Shown here: one piece after another, positions 41,431-52,793 of the stretch | Position numbering within the stretch: position 1 is the first letter of the stretch | Layout of the letters: every line of letters begins with the position of its first letter | DNA from: Cladocopium goreaui | Taxonomy: Eukaryota > Sar > Dinophyceae > Suessiales > Symbiodiniaceae | Length of the DNA: 64,000 nt | Assembly: GCA_947184155.2 (NCBI GenBank) | Contig: CAMXCT020000840.1 | Coordinates: 83,252 to 147,251, forward strand | Reading direction: 5' to 3' | Position numbers and translations under genes: made by a program | The notes under the pieces: model-generated | Seen by the model: the letters and a program-made list of their open reading frames with translations, nothing else | What the model was told of the DNA's origin: nothing | The model's database searches: none

Positions 41431-42290
41431 TAAACCTACGTGCAACGGCGTCGGAAAATTGTAGCTCCAAAACCGGATCTCGACGCCAGAGCGAAAAAAA
41501 GACGATTTTGAAGCACTTTTTAAAAGGATTTTTAAAAGGAAAATTACTAGCGCCAAAATGGAGGAAATCTGCTGACAAATCACTGTCGCAGCCTTCATGC
41601 AGCGACTCCAATACGATTTACGAAGTCCAGCTGCAAAAGACAATAGTATTACGCATGCAGCCTCAGCATGAAGCAACCTTGACGCAGCTATTACAATGCG
41701 ATCTGCGGAGACTGAGTTGCAAAACACAATAGAACTACGCGCAACTGGGTCGGAAATTGCAGGTCCAAAACCGGATCTCGACGCCAGAGCGAAAAAAAGA
41801 CGATTTTGAAGCACTTTTTAAAAGGATTTTTAAAGGAAAATTACTAGCGCCAAAATGGAGAAAATCTGCTGACAAATCACTGTCGCAGCCTTCATGCAGC
41901 CACTCCAATACGATTTACGAAGTCCAGCTGCAAAAAACAATAGTATTACGCATGCAGCCGCGGCACCAAGCAACCTTGACGCAGCCATTACAATGCGATC
42001 TGCAAAGACTGAGCTGCAAAACACAATAGAACTACGCGCAACTGGGTCGGAAATTGCAGCTCCAAAACCGGATCTCGACGCCAGAGCGAAAAAAAGACGA
42101 TTTTGAAGCACTTTTAAAAGGATTTTTAAAAGGAAAATTACTAGCGCCAAAATGGAGAAAATCTGCTGACAAATCACTGTCGCAGCCTTCATGCAGCCAC
42201 TCCAATACGATTTACGAAGTCCAGCTGCAAAAGACAATAGTATTACGCATGCAGTCGTGGCAAGAAGCAACCTTGACGCAGCCATTTACA
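41431..42290. repeat. Tandem repeat with 297-298 bp period
   Basis: CCGGATCTCGACGCCAGAGC recurs at 41473, 41771 and 42068. Units share AAAAAGACGATTTTGAAGCA, AATTACTAGCGCCAAAATGG and GCAGCCTTCATGCAGC. Frames of 90-190 codons are open on both strands in each unit and repeat with the unit, so they are not independent genes. Just downstream a shorter repeat of about 84 bp (TTGCAAATCACAATGGAATTC) starts and runs into the gap. Confidence 0.85.
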
Positions 42291-42414
42291 CTGCGGGAAC
42301 GATTAGAGTTGCAAATCACAATGGAATTCCATCAGCAACTCATCCACCAGCACCACTTGCAACCCCATTTACAATGCGGAAACGATCCTACAGTTGCAAA
42401 TCACAATGGAATTC

Positions 42415-42514
42415 NNNNNNNNNNNNNNNNNNNNNNNNNNNNNNNNNNNNNNNNNNNNNNNNNNNNNNNNNNNNNNNNNNNNNNNNNNNNNNNNNNNNNN
42501 NNNNNNNNNNNNNN
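42415..42514. other. Assembly gap (100 Ns)
   Basis: Exactly 100 undetermined bases of unknown true length, placed where a tandem repeat meets the 7-bp array. The left boundary of the segmental duplication copy 1 is hidden by it. Confidence 0.99.
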
Positions 42515-43552
42515 TTTACACTCCACACTCCACACTCTACACGTTCCACTCCACACTCTACACGTTACACTCCACACTCCACAATTTACACTTTAGACTC
42601 CTCACTCCACACTTTACACTTTGCACTTTATACTCCTCACTCCACACTTCACACTCCACACTCCAAACTCCACACTTTACACTCTACACTGTTTACTCTA
42701 CACTCTACACTTTACACTCCTCACTCCACACTCCGCACTCTACACTTTACACTTTAGACTCTGCACTTTACACTTTACACTCCACATTCCACACTCTACA
42801 CTTTACACACTCCACACGCCTCACTCCACACTTTACACTCCACACTCCTCACTGTACACTCCACACTCCACACTCTACACTTTCCACTCCACACTCCACA
42901 CTCAACACTCTGCACTTTGCACTCCACACTCCCCACTTTACACTCCTCACTCCACACTTTACACTCCACACTTTATACTTTGCACTTTACACTCCTCACT
43001 CCACACTTTACACTGAACACTCAATACTTTGAACTCCCCACTCCACACTCTACACTTTCCATTGCACACTCCACACTCTACACTTTACACTCCACACTCT
43101 ACACTCTACACTTTACACTTTTCACTCCTCACTCCACACTTTACATTTTACACTCCTCACTCCACGCTTTACACTCCACACTCCACACTTCCCACTTTAC
43201 ACTCCACACTCTACACTTTACACTCTACACTTTACACTCCACACTTTACACTCTACACTCCACACTTTACACTGTACACTCCTCACTCCACACTTTACAC
43301 TCCACACTCCACACTACAGTCCACACTCACTACACTCCACACTCCACACTGTACACTTTACACTCCACACACTACACTTTACACTCTACACTTTACTCTC
43401 TACACTCCACACTCCACACTCTACACTTTACACACTCTACACTCCCCACTCCACACTTTACACTCCAGACTCCTCACTTTACACTCCACACTCCACACTC
43501 TACACTTTCCACTCCACACTCCACACTCTACACTTTCCACTCCACAATGCAG
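42515..43552. repeat. 7-bp array CACTCCA/CACTTTA/CACTCTA, copy 1
   Basis: About 1 kb of 7-mers with a few interruptions. The array gives long open + frames reading TLHSTLYTPHSTLHT-like peptides; these are artefacts of a repeat without stop codons. Confidence 0.9.
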
Positions 43553-43768
43553 ACTGGTAACAGGGGAAATATATATGTACAAGACTGTTCAAATCAACTA
43601 TTGCAGAAAAGTCTTCTGCGTGACTGCATATCCATGTGTTTCGACATCTGTACCATTAACATACGTGTGAGCATTCGGGTTCGTGGGCTGCATCTTGTTA
43701 TACGTACAAATAGATCCATAACTACTCCAGGGTTTGGGGCGCATTTAACATTAGAAAGGAATTATGGT

Positions 43769-44383
43769 CAGTGCCAGAATTATAGAACGGAAGTTAAAGA
43801 GTACGAAGGTACGCTTATTTACCGTACCCTGTTGTTCCATAATTCTGTTTTCCTCGGAAGGTATGAAAAAAAAAACGTACCTTAACTTACCCCTATTTTT
43901 TTTCGTCGTTCTATAATAATTCTGGTTTGCTCTATAATTGCGTGTTCCCCAATTTTTCTCACATTTACCAATTTCGTTCTATAATTAATTTTCCGTTCTA
44001 TAATTAATTCTGCGGAAACCGTTCTATAATTTGTTTTCCGTTCTATAATGGATTTTGCGGAAACCGTTCTATAATTCTGGTTTCCGTGTCACTGTTGTCC
44101 GGGGTATATGTACTGTACATGTACAAATATGCAGTAAATATCATGGAGCTGCCAGAAATTCTAGAACGGAAAGAATTAAGAACGGAAAAAATAATTATAG
44201 AACGGAAAAAAATATAGAACGGAAAAATAATTATAGAACGGAAAAATAATTATAGAACGGAAAAAATAATTATAGAACAGGATCCGAATCCGCGCGGAAT
44301 CGGGATCCGGAGGAGTCCGAAGGTACGGTATTTTGCCGTACTTTTGTACTCCTGATTCCGTTCTATAATTCTGGCACCGACTG
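43769..44383. repeat. 615-bp foldback element, copy 1
   Basis: The left end CAGTGCCAGAATTATAGAAC is mirrored by the right end GTTCTATAATTCTGGCACCG. Inside, the left half holds many GTTCTATAATT units and the right half many AATTATAGAACGGAAAA units, so the whole element can fold into one long hairpin. Nested small hairpins (GGTACGGT...ACCGTACC type) mark both sub-ends. No transposase is encoded. Confidence 0.8.
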
Positions 44384-45169
44384 TATACTGGGGATCATCA
44401 TCTGAGTCATGCTAAGCAATGCAACGCACTGCTATGTAAAGTGTACGCGATAAATAGGGACTCAACATATAGGATCTGCCCACGGTACCTGCATCTAATC
44501 CATGAATAAACAGGTCAGCAACAAGTCACATCATATATGGGGATTATATAATGGGGTGCAAGGAGATACTACGTGGGAATTTGTGAAATAGTGCGTGTGT
44601 GCACAAAAATGTAAGCAAATATGTTGATCGCATATCATCCAGGCAATTTGATAGACTGATTCAGAACCTATTTATCACCCAATTTTGTCGGAAAATCTAC
44701 CACCAAACAAGCCATTCAGGACTCCCTCAGTCATTCAGGAGCCCGTTTTTTGTAAATGGAAAGGTTGCACCAAGCCCGTGGTTTTGAAAATGACATGAAA
44801 GAACCCGTTCAAATAAAAAACTCTGACATGTATGTACATGTTAAATACATACATCACACCACATCACATCACATCAAATCACACCACATGACATCACATC
44901 ACATTACATACGTACATACATCAAAAGATTTGACGCACTTCTAATCAATTCTACATATATTAGATACTACATACACCTTTAAACCACTTGAGTGGCAAAT
45001 GGCGTTGCAGCCTCATAATGGCAGGATATGGTAGGACTATTGGTGATAAGCCAACCTCCAGCAACACAGTCGGCCAAAATAATCTTTCAAATCTTTCAAA
45101 GCACCACCCAGGCTCAGTGTTGTAGTTATGTTTGGCATCCACTGCTCTGACCTTCTGCTCTTTGCTCAC
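44384..45169. other. Duplicated non-coding DNA
   Basis: Contains a CACAT/CATCA simple repeat at about 44850-44915. Short + frames here also exist in copy 2 but carry no recognised motif. Confidence 0.4.
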
Positions 45170-45409
45170 CAAATCGCGAGGAAGTCCCTTGCTCTCGGCA
45201 TCAAACAGCACGTTGGGCAACACGGCCCGGCCACCGGCTGAGGGCGCCGTCAGATTTCGGAGCTTCGCGGCAATCTCGGCAGACTTGGCGCGGTAGGCCG
45301 TGAGGTTCTGCGCGCCTCTGGTGCTCCGCAGGCGCCGCTCCTCGGGTTCTGGGAGCAAATGCTGGTACCACCGCTGATACACACGCCTTAGTTGCACTTG
45401 GGGAGCCAT
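45170..45409 (-). CDS. Duplicated gene copy 1, downstream exon
   Basis: On the - strand a frame opens at an ATG (45409) and reads MAPQVQLRRVYQRWYQHLLP, then AYRAKSAEIAAKLRNL and ESKGLPRDL, ending at a GTGAGC donor (intron begins at 45169). The frame continues open to 44960, but the donor is a likelier exit. The peptide is Arg/Leu-rich. It lies 3' of the Cys-rich exon at 45717 and may be part of the same transcript. The copy at 58483-58722 encodes the same peptide. Confidence 0.42.
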
Positions 45410-45481
45410 TCCACATCTTGCTGGAGTTGGATGACGGATGGAGATAGAACATGATGGAACAAGAGCTATTTAAAAAAAAGC

Positions 45482-45717
45482 TAAGCAAAGTACGCCCCAC
45501 CCTTAAAAACGCACAGTCTCCAGCTGGTCTCCCTGGGCTTGGTCAAATAGCAATCTTCATCAAAGCCGTAGATCGTGGACCCTGCCGTGGCCAAATCCCT
45601 CAGAATGGCTGCAGCACATGAGCCGCCCTGGGAGATGGTAGCTGCACAGGTGGAGCTGGCGCTGGTTAGAAAGGCCGTGAGCCACAGAATGGAAGTGATG
45701 GCATGAGCCACGGGAGC
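45482..45717 (-). CDS. Duplicated gene copy 1, Cys-rich exon
   Basis: After the acceptor CATCTTCCAG the - strand frame reads APVAHAITSILWLTAFLTSA, then SSTCAATISQGGSCAAAILR and DLATAGSTIYGFDEDC. The spacing of Cys with CA-x2-I and a final DC is typical of a large dinoflagellate family of secreted or membrane-lumen proteins of unknown function (family assignment from memory). The 3' limit is uncertain; the frame stops at 45482. The matching exon in copy 2 has a nonsense change. Confidence 0.5.
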
Positions 45718-46220
45718 CTGGAAGATGAGTTGGTTCATGAGGAAACCATGGATTTATGAGCAGCTATGGGGTTTCTTGCAACATGTCTTGTAAACTCTCA
45801 TCGGCTATTTGAGATGTCTTAAGTACCTCTGTGATCCTCTGTGTACATTTAAACCTGAAATGATACATTAATGTGCAAAGGTACGTAAAAATATACCCCT
45901 CCAAACAAGAAACATGTATATATTTTGCCTTCGGCGCATTGACAAATGCGAGCCGCGGAATAATACGTGCATCGAACACGAATGAATAATATGACACATC
46001 GTTGGTTTCCTAGTCATGGCAACTGCTCCTGTCAACCTAGGATCAAAAACCCCAAGTACCACCCCGATTATCAAGAAGGGGGTACCAAGCTTAGTAGGAA
46101 CATATCCCAAATCATAGCATTGTATAATACACTAGTAGTTAGGGCCTATTACTCCGGGTAGGTCCAGTAATTAAATGTAGTTATGTAAGTCAAATAGGTT
46201 CAAAATGAGATCACCCGCAT

Positions 46221-46361
46221 TCAGTTCGTAGGAGCCGTACAGCCCAAAGGCTCATCATCAGGACAAATCTCCGCGCGGTAGATGTTCACCACAGCCTTCC
46301 CCAAATAGGTTGCCGCTTGCACTGCATCGATCACACAAGTGGTCTTCACGATGGCGTTTTC
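46221..46361 (-). CDS. Duplicated gene copy 1, Cys-containing exon
   Basis: The - strand frame reads ENAIVKTTCVIDAVQAATYL, then GKAVVNIYRAEICPDDEPLG and CTAPTN before TGA. C-x3-A...C-P-x(n)-C parallels the third family member at 54285-54422 (NCVFDSVAATTW...NCPEPKAC). Since related proteins continue beyond this point, a GC donor before the stop is possible. The acceptor is near CCGAG at 46362. Confidence 0.45.
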   Translation of the reverse strand, partial: ENAIVKTTCVIDAVQAATYLGKAVVNIYRAEICPDDEPLGCTAPTN

Positions 46362-46659
46362 CTCGGAAAAATGATGGCTTATGTCGCTGATGTCAGGTGA
46401 ATTCAACACTTTTCTCGAGAGTGGGAGCCAATGATGGGACGTCATTTCACAATTTGAAGGAAGGGCCACTTCAAGCTTCCACAGTCTCACAAACTTACTC
46501 GGGATATTTTTCCAAGCATAGGATTTAGAGGCTTGAAATCTGTCTAGCCTTGAGCTGAGCATGCGTTGAGCTTTGGGATTGGCAGCAATTGGGGTCGCAA
46601 AAAGTTTGGGAATCAATGAAGAACATCAAAGAACATTTATATCTCTTTTCAGCACCCAG

Positions 46660-46859
46660 CTGTACCATGTCCCAGTGTCAGTGGGGTAGTCTTCATACGG
46701 CTCATCCGGCTCATCGAACAAGTTCACGTCGAAGAGGTGCCGTTGCTCCTGTTGCTCCCGGCGGAACTCGGAGTGCAAGGGCAACATGAGATCATGATCT
46801 GTTGGACCATCCGCGGACGGTGAACCAGCCCCTGCGGTAATGGCCAGCCAAAGAACCAT
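46660..46859 (-). CDS. Duplicated gene copy 1, first exon with signal peptide
   Basis: The ATG at 46859 starts MVLWLAITAGAGSPSADG, a short hydrophobic leader with a plausible cleavage site, followed by an acidic stretch LFDVNLFDEPDEPYEDYPTD. The exon end is approximate (a GTACAG donor is possible). It is the 5'-most recognised exon of the - strand gene, in keeping with a secreted product. Confidence 0.42.
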
Positions 46860-46869
46860 GCACAAAAGC

Positions 46870-48240
46870 CTTGGGGTGGCGAAGAAATCTCAGTTTTAGA
46901 TTGGGATTGTCCATTAATTAAAAACCATCCAGCTATTGGTGATACCCCATTTGTGGAACCGCCAATATATCCCCACCAAGTTTTTTTACTATCTAACGAT
47001 TAGAAATCATGCTAATAAAGTTTGTCCTGACTTGCCTTTTTACGGACATGTCATGAATTTAACCTGCCACAGAAACGCAGATTTGGCAAACCTTAACATT
47101 GGAAGACCTTGTCCCCCCTCCACTGCGCACACACAACTGAAAAGAATGCAAACACTACAAACCCAAAAAATCACACACTTTGTATACATCGGCATGCTTG
47201 TCTGTTGATTAAAAAAATGTTTCAACACAAGTTGTTTCAACACCATTTCCGTTGGGGTAGATGGCAACATGTGGCAACAAGTGTCTTTTCATGTCCTGAT
47301 TCTGGAGGTAAGTTACAATATTAGTATAGCCTGTATAGCAACCCCGACAAGATAGAAAAGTAACATCCAATTAAAATAGTGGTAAATTACTGATCTATGT
47401 TTTGTTTTTTTTGGGGTACTACCAATGAATTGTAATAATTGCAACTGAGTCTAAATCGTTTCCCTTCATATTATATAAGCGTGCCAGTTCCCAGGGAGAA
47501 ATCATCCAGTTGCCAATCAAGACACCAGAATTTAAATAGAAAACGGGGAGATTTCAATTTTTTCGGGGTCGCATTGTATCATATTTCATGAATAACAAAT
47601 CATCACTTGTTGGCACTAGCCCCGAACAATTCAGATGGCCAGCCACTGTTTTCCAATGTTTCTTCAACCGGGGTTGACATTGACTATCAAACGGTTTGCT
47701 CAATTCGTAGCCCCTTGGCCCCTATAAACAAAGGGGAGTAAGGCTAGCCATAGCTCCGTTGATGATTTGCAAACTTCCAGGATCATCCTGCATTGCCAGA
47801 CTCCAAGAAACAGCAGGTTGCTCCCCAGAAGTCCAAGCACCAAGGGCCCGGATGCCCGTCGCCAGCCTCCTGCACTGCGCTCCTCGTTTTGAGCATCGGC
47901 AATCAGCTGTTGGTCTTCCACCGCCATGGCAGGTGCTGCAACAGTTCGAGGGCTGGGATGGGGTTGCCCAAATGGCTTCGGAATTTCACTTGATCTGACA
48001 TCATTGGACCATATCTGACCAATGGAAACTCAAGTTGCAATATGGTTCACCAACAGTTTGAAGAGTGTGTTTTTGAATTGTACCTCAAAAACGGGGGGTG
48101 CTCCAATTATCGAAGGAAGTTTAGAAGTCAAACTTCCGACAATATGGACCGATGGAAAAGCAGAGGTGGGAAGAGTCAGAGAAAGACAAAGAGTCAGAAG
48201 AAAGAAGATGCAGGTGCGCGAAAAGGTAGGAAAGCCGCGA
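46870..48240. other. Duplicated DNA upstream of the Cys-rich gene
   Basis: A - strand frame at 47700-47927 (MAVEDQQLIADAQNEERSAG, with a hydrophobic LVLGLLGSNLLFLGVW stretch) occurs identically in copy 2 (61017-61244) and could be another exon, but overlapping + frames are open too. The remainder shows nothing clear. Confidence 0.35.
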
Positions 48241-48284
48241 AACACTGCGTTTTTCGATGATTTGTGGGCTTGCTAAAGCGGCGG

Positions 48285-48520
48285 GTGCGGAGCCATGTGG
48301 CCAGATGAGAGATAAAAAGTTGCACGCCGTTGTGGCGCGAAGAACGTTTCGAAGTCAAAAGTTGAAAAAACCGAGGGGTTCGGAGCACCTTTTGAAGTTG
48401 AGATGTCGAAAAAGTGTACGCCGTTGTGGCGCGAAGCACATGTCGAAGTCAAAAGTGGAAGAAACTGAGGGGTTCGGAGCACTTTTGGACGTTTGGATGT
48501 CGTTTTGCCTGGTAGGCACA
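48285..48520. repeat. Tandem duplication of about 95 bp
   Basis: CGCCGTTGTGGCGCGAAG occurs at 48324 and 48419, each followed by GAAGTCAAAAGT and CCGAGGGGTTCGGAGCAC-like sequence. Not part of the segmental duplication. Confidence 0.75.
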
Positions 48521-48579
48521 AGGGATTCTGCACCTTGCCAAAAGAGAACAAAACGTTTTCAACTACAACCGCGGCTACA

Positions 48580-49310
48580 CTACACTAATTACATTACACT
48601 ACACTACACTAACTACAACTACAACCCCAACCACTTTACATTACACTACGCTACACTACGCTACACTACAGTAACAACACTACACTACACTGCACTCCAG
48701 TTCACTACACTACACGACGCTACAACCACAAATACAACTACAACCGCAACTACAAGCACAACTACAACTACATTGCGCTACACTAGCCAATTTACAGTAT
48801 ATACGTTAGAATAATTGCATTACACTACATTACACTACACTACACATTACTATACTACAACTACAACTATAACTACAACTACACTACACTACACTAATTA
48901 CATTACACTACACTACACTACACTACACTACACTCCACAACACTCAATTACACTACACTGCACTGCACTGCACTTCACGACACTACACTACACTACTCTA
49001 AACTAGCTACAACTACAACTTCAACTACAACTACACTAGATTACACTACACTACACTAATTGCATTACACTACACTACACCACACCACACTACACTAAAC
49101 ACAACTACAGCTACAACTACAACTACGCTACTTTACACTACACTACGCTAGGCTACACTACACTACCCTGCAATACATTACATTACACTACACTCATTAC
49201 ACCACCAGACGCAACTGCAACTGCACTACACTAATTAGACTACACCACAACTACAAGTCCACTACACTGCAACTACAACTACAGCTGCACTACACCACAC
49301 TACATCCAGC
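48580..49310. repeat. ACTAC/CTACA simple-sequence region
   Basis: Degenerate 5-bp (ACTAC) and 6-bp (ACTACA) repeats over about 730 bp. Long open frames rich in Thr and Tyr follow from the repeat and are not genes. Confidence 0.9.
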
Positions 49311-49549
49311 AGTTGTGACTGAGGTGACCGACCAGGTAACCACTGCACAACTCCAACCACCTTCCAGTCCATCAGTGGATTCGCTCATCCGTGATTCACA
49401 AAAACAAAGCTCTCCTTTAGGTTTCCTATTTTGAAACTTCCGCCACCGCCTTGTGCGGTGCTACTGGTATATAATCTAAAGATGGTACCCCACACGCAAA
49501 CCAGACCCGTGAGAGGTAGATTTTCAGCAACCCCAGGATACCAACTGCG

Positions 49550-49665
49550 GCCCTGAGAGATGAACCTAGTCTTAGGAGCTAGGGAGGCCACATCGCAAGA
49601 ACCCATCATTTTGGGTGGGGAGGATGCAAAGGTTGGTGGCAAAGTGTGTATTGACACAGGGCGCA
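49550..49665 (-). CDS. Weak - strand exon candidate
   Basis: The - strand frame reads KMMGSCDVASLAPKTRFISQ then GRS. Splice sites are not convincing. Recorded because the neighbouring - strand exon at 49994 is well bounded. Confidence 0.25.
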
Positions 49666-49993
49666 TTTTTGCAAGCACGTGCAAATCATGAAGGAATATC
49701 ACCGCTAAGCTTCATTCAAAGGCTCATGCAGTATCAAACTTTTATCATCACAGGCATACTTACAATGACATCAGGTATACAAGCAACAATGAGGCAATGA
49801 ATCATGATATTGAAATAAACTCATTGTGTACACCATTCATGCGACAAACAACTCATGTATAACTAAATAACCTATGCATATACATATATAAGAATTAGAT
49901 AGAATTAGTCTTTAAACTTACTCATTTTTTGATGCATGTACGAAACTATCATACCATGTTAAACAAATGTTCACACACATTGTAAAAACTTAC

Positions 49994-50390
49994 GGCCCAA
50001 AGCGTCCCTCACTTCAGAAATGGCAGTCTTGCGCTCCACATTGTCAAGTGACGCGCAGTACTTCACCCAAGTCATTTGAATATGGATATGTCGTATGAAG
50101 TCATATGTCATAGAAATGCCTTCTTGTCTCGATAACCTTGACACTTGAGGGGTTAGAGGATTAGCAAAAATAATAAACATCTCACTCCACCAGTTCTTAA
50201 GGGCATCTATATAGCATAAGGGGAGGGGGGATTGGGAAAGAAAGAATCGACCCCCCTCTTTAAATGCCTTGAGAACTTTAGGGATGAGCGGCTTGACAAA
50301 AACAGTTGTTGAGGTTTGTTTATAAATCTTAGAACCTTCAATCTGAGTAACCAGCACGCTCAACCAAGTAGATTCTAGAACATGGATTTC
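49994..50390 (-). CDS. 397-bp internal exon, unrecognised protein
   Basis: On the - strand, the acceptor CAGTTTAG is followed by 132 open codons that begin EIHVLESTWLSVLVTQIEGS and continue KIYKQTSTTVFVKPLIPKVL, then later FIRHIHIQMTWVKYCASLDN and end VRDALG at a perfect GTAAGT donor. It is the longest well-bounded host exon in the window. It is helical in character and lacks a signal peptide. I do not recognise the family. Confidence 0.55.
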
Positions 50391-50499
50391 CTAAACTGGT
50401 AATTTATGATTAATCAGTCATCCCTCCAATTCATACTGAATATCCCCATGTATCAGTATCCCTATGTTAAAAACTGGGGCTGTGCAAAAACTAGGCCCC

Positions 50500-50601
50500 A
50501 CTACATTGCGTCGCCTTCTGTTTTTAGCGGAGATGTCAAGGTGGAATGTGCGGCATTCCTTGACTTTGACCAGACATCGCAGATTTCTGCAGTGACCCTG
50601 G
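50500..50601 (-). CDS. Candidate upstream exon
   Basis: After the - strand acceptor GGGTTTTCAG the frame reads RVTAEICDVWSKSRNAAHST then LTSPLKTEG. The donor is unresolved. It is probably upstream of the 49994 exon in the same - strand gene. Confidence 0.35.
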
Positions 50602-50697
50602 CTGAAAACCCGCAGGACTCCAGCAACATATTTCTTCGACGTCACGTCAACACTTTCTGAGTAACCCTGTGGCAGATCAACCTGGCAAATTTCACCA

Positions 50698-50840
50698 TGG
50701 ATAGTGTCAACCTCGCATTGGCAAACTAGGGTTTACAAACTAATTAGGGGGATACCCCCCAAAGAGTATCTGCTACTCAGCTACTCCCCCAAATCAAACA
50801 GCCCGTGGCTCAGGGGTTTATTCCAGGGTTGGCACATGTT
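50698..50840. repeat. Family E foldback element, diverged
   Basis: GTGTCAACCTCGCATTGGCA...TTAGGGGGATACCCCCC and GGGGTTTATTCCAGGGTTGG correspond to the ends and core of family E. Confidence 0.55.
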
Positions 50841-50844
50841 GGCA

Positions 50845-52565
50845 CTTTAGACATAGATGATTTCTTGGATGAAAAATAAATGACAAAACATGAGCAGTGC
50901 ATGAAACGACTTAAAAACATCACAGCAGCAGCAGCTGCTGTTTGAAGAACTATGTTGGGATTCCTGGTCGCTCTGTCAGGATATGGGTGGGATTCTGTCG
51001 TGCTCGATCCGACCGCGGCCCAGAGACATGGGCATGGGTCAAAATTAAGGCACCCACGAAGTTGGGAATATTTTTGGTGGTTCTATCTGGCATATTTTCT
51101 AAGAATGCATTTGGTCTATCTTACAACATCTTACAACGTATTTAACGATCTATCATTTATTCTGGCACTTTATCCAGAATATATTCCGCCATTCTATCTG
51201 ACATCTGTCTGCCATTTTATCTGTCACTTGATCTGGCATGCTGGCAGAGTGTTCTGGTCCGGCGGGCCCACGAGAGCCAGAGAGCTAGCAGTAATGTTCG
51301 TGTCCGGTAAGCCCCAGAGAGCCTTCGAGCTCGCCACCGTCGACAGCGCCAGGAATTTTGCGAGCTCGCCATAATCTGGTGAGCCGCAAGCAGATTGCGA
51401 GCTTGTCAAACGAAGCACGATGAGGAGAAGGACGAGGGAGGAAGGACGGAAGGACAGAAGAAAGGAGGGAAAGAGGGAGGGAAGCAGGAAGGAAGGAGGG
51501 AGGAGCCGAGGAGCAAAATGATATGAAATCTAGGGACTTCACCTGGCAGGTGGGGAAATATTTGAAACCACCAACCGTATACCGACCTTTTGTTTGTGGG
51601 TGTCAAATAATTTTGACCGAGTCCCGGGTCACAACTTGGGACACTAATTAAGGCCAGGCCGGGAGTGACACGCCAGTGACCTCGGATCGGTCTGGCCAGA
51701 TCATGATGCAACAGTGCGGCGCACATGTTCGGTACGCCGTTTACAAATTCCACAGCATTCAGGGATGGAAATGTCCCATTGAGCCCACAGAGCCCACTAA
51801 GTCCCAGTTGGGGGATCATTGCCAACAATCATATTTGGGTGATGCTCAAAAACAAATATTGGACACGAACCACCCCCTGGATCAAGGCTGAATTAAAAAT
51901 CCTCACCTGTGGCAGATTTTCACAGTACACCAGCCATGTCTCCAACGTGGCTTGCGCAGAGCTTCAAAATAGCAAGCACTCGTCTGGCTTTCAACGAGAA
52001 ATGCTAAGAAAGGAATAGAAAAGGGTTGAGGTCCATTTTAAACGGCGCAGCCTTCAATGGCACCTCCAGTGCATCGCCGACTTCGACTAAGAGCCAAAAT
52101 CGGCTAAAAAATCATTGCGTGCGTGGCAGGACACATTCTAGTCCGCAAGTCTTTGCAGCCTCTGGCTCTTTTCGAGCCGAAAAAAAACTACAGACTTAAG
52201 CCTTCTGTTCCGACTCCCCGGCGGAGCACCCGGCGGAGCAGTGCTGCAACTCACACCCCTCTGCCCCTCTGCCACTTCTTTCTAATGCTATGCTGGCTCG
52301 CAATCTCATAAACGTAGATGACAATCATGAAAATATGTTGCTTAAATCCACACACATACACACATAGCATAGAAAAAGGCATTCATTCTCAAGAGCTCTC
52401 AAAGAATTCAACATGTTCAACCCATGGTCGTCACCATTCACATTCACCAGCACCCATCAGCAGGGGCCAAATAATTCAACATATTCAACATATTCAACAT
52501 ATTCAACATGCATGCCTCAATTGCTCGGCCCCTGGCCGGCCTGTAAAAGTGCCTTGTCCTCGTGT
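50845..52565. other. Non-coding DNA with simple repeats
   Basis: Degenerate CCATT[CT]TATCTG units run at about 51085-51245, a purine-only (GGAGGGAA-type) tract of about 90 bp at 51420-51512, and five copies of ATTCAACAT at about 52466-52508. No exon was called. Confidence 0.5.
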
Positions 52566-52793
52566 CTAGGCACCGGCCGCAGACCGGAGGCCGCCCCGGA
52601 TGGGGCCGGTGGGGGCCCGGAACGTGGCGTCACAATACTCCGCAGCCTGCAAGGTGGAGGCTACGAAGATGGCCATGGAGCCGACGACATCGGAGATGTC
52701 CGCGCCACAGAGCGCCTCACGCTTGCCACGCTTAGGGCAATCCACAAAGGCCAAGGATAAGGTCTGCGCGGCATAGGAAAAGGAACCAAGGAC
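52566..52793 (-). CDS. Terminal exon of the middle Cys-rich family gene
   Basis: After the - strand acceptor TTCCTCAG the frame reads VLGSFSYAAQTLSLAFVDCP, then KRGKREALCGADISDVVGSM, AIFVASTLQAAEYCD and a Pro/Gly tail to TAG at 52566. The CGADI-x2-V and AAEYC motifs place it in the same Cys-rich family as the duplicated gene. It joins in phase 0 to the exon at 54285-54422 through an intron of about 1.5 kb. The function of the family is unknown. Confidence 0.55.
   Translation of the reverse strand, partial: VLGSFSYAAQTLSLAFVDCPKRGKREALCGADISDVVGSMAIFVASTLQAAEYCDATFRAPTGPIRGGLRSAAGA

Larger units (their letters stand above)
42515..48240. repeat. Segmental duplication, copy 1
   Basis: Matches 55717-61563 at an offset of about 13.3 kb, with only scattered single-base differences and small indels in the unique part. 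It includes the 7-bp array, a foldback element, the Cys-rich gene and flanking DNA. Homology ends abruptly at GGAAAGCCGCGA (48240 and 61563). Confidence 0.9.

Noticed and set aside
41154..42285. Frames of 130-192 codons on both strands of the 297-bp repeat
   Set aside because: They repeat with the unit, are open on both strands and show no domain; not supported as genes.
42394..43885. Open frames of 212, 322 and 213 codons in array copy 1, one crossing the gap
   Set aside because: Same repeat artefact; one runs through undetermined bases.
48257..49006. 185- and 63-codon frames over the ACTAC region
   Set aside because: Simple-sequence translation (Thr/Tyr/Leu repeats).
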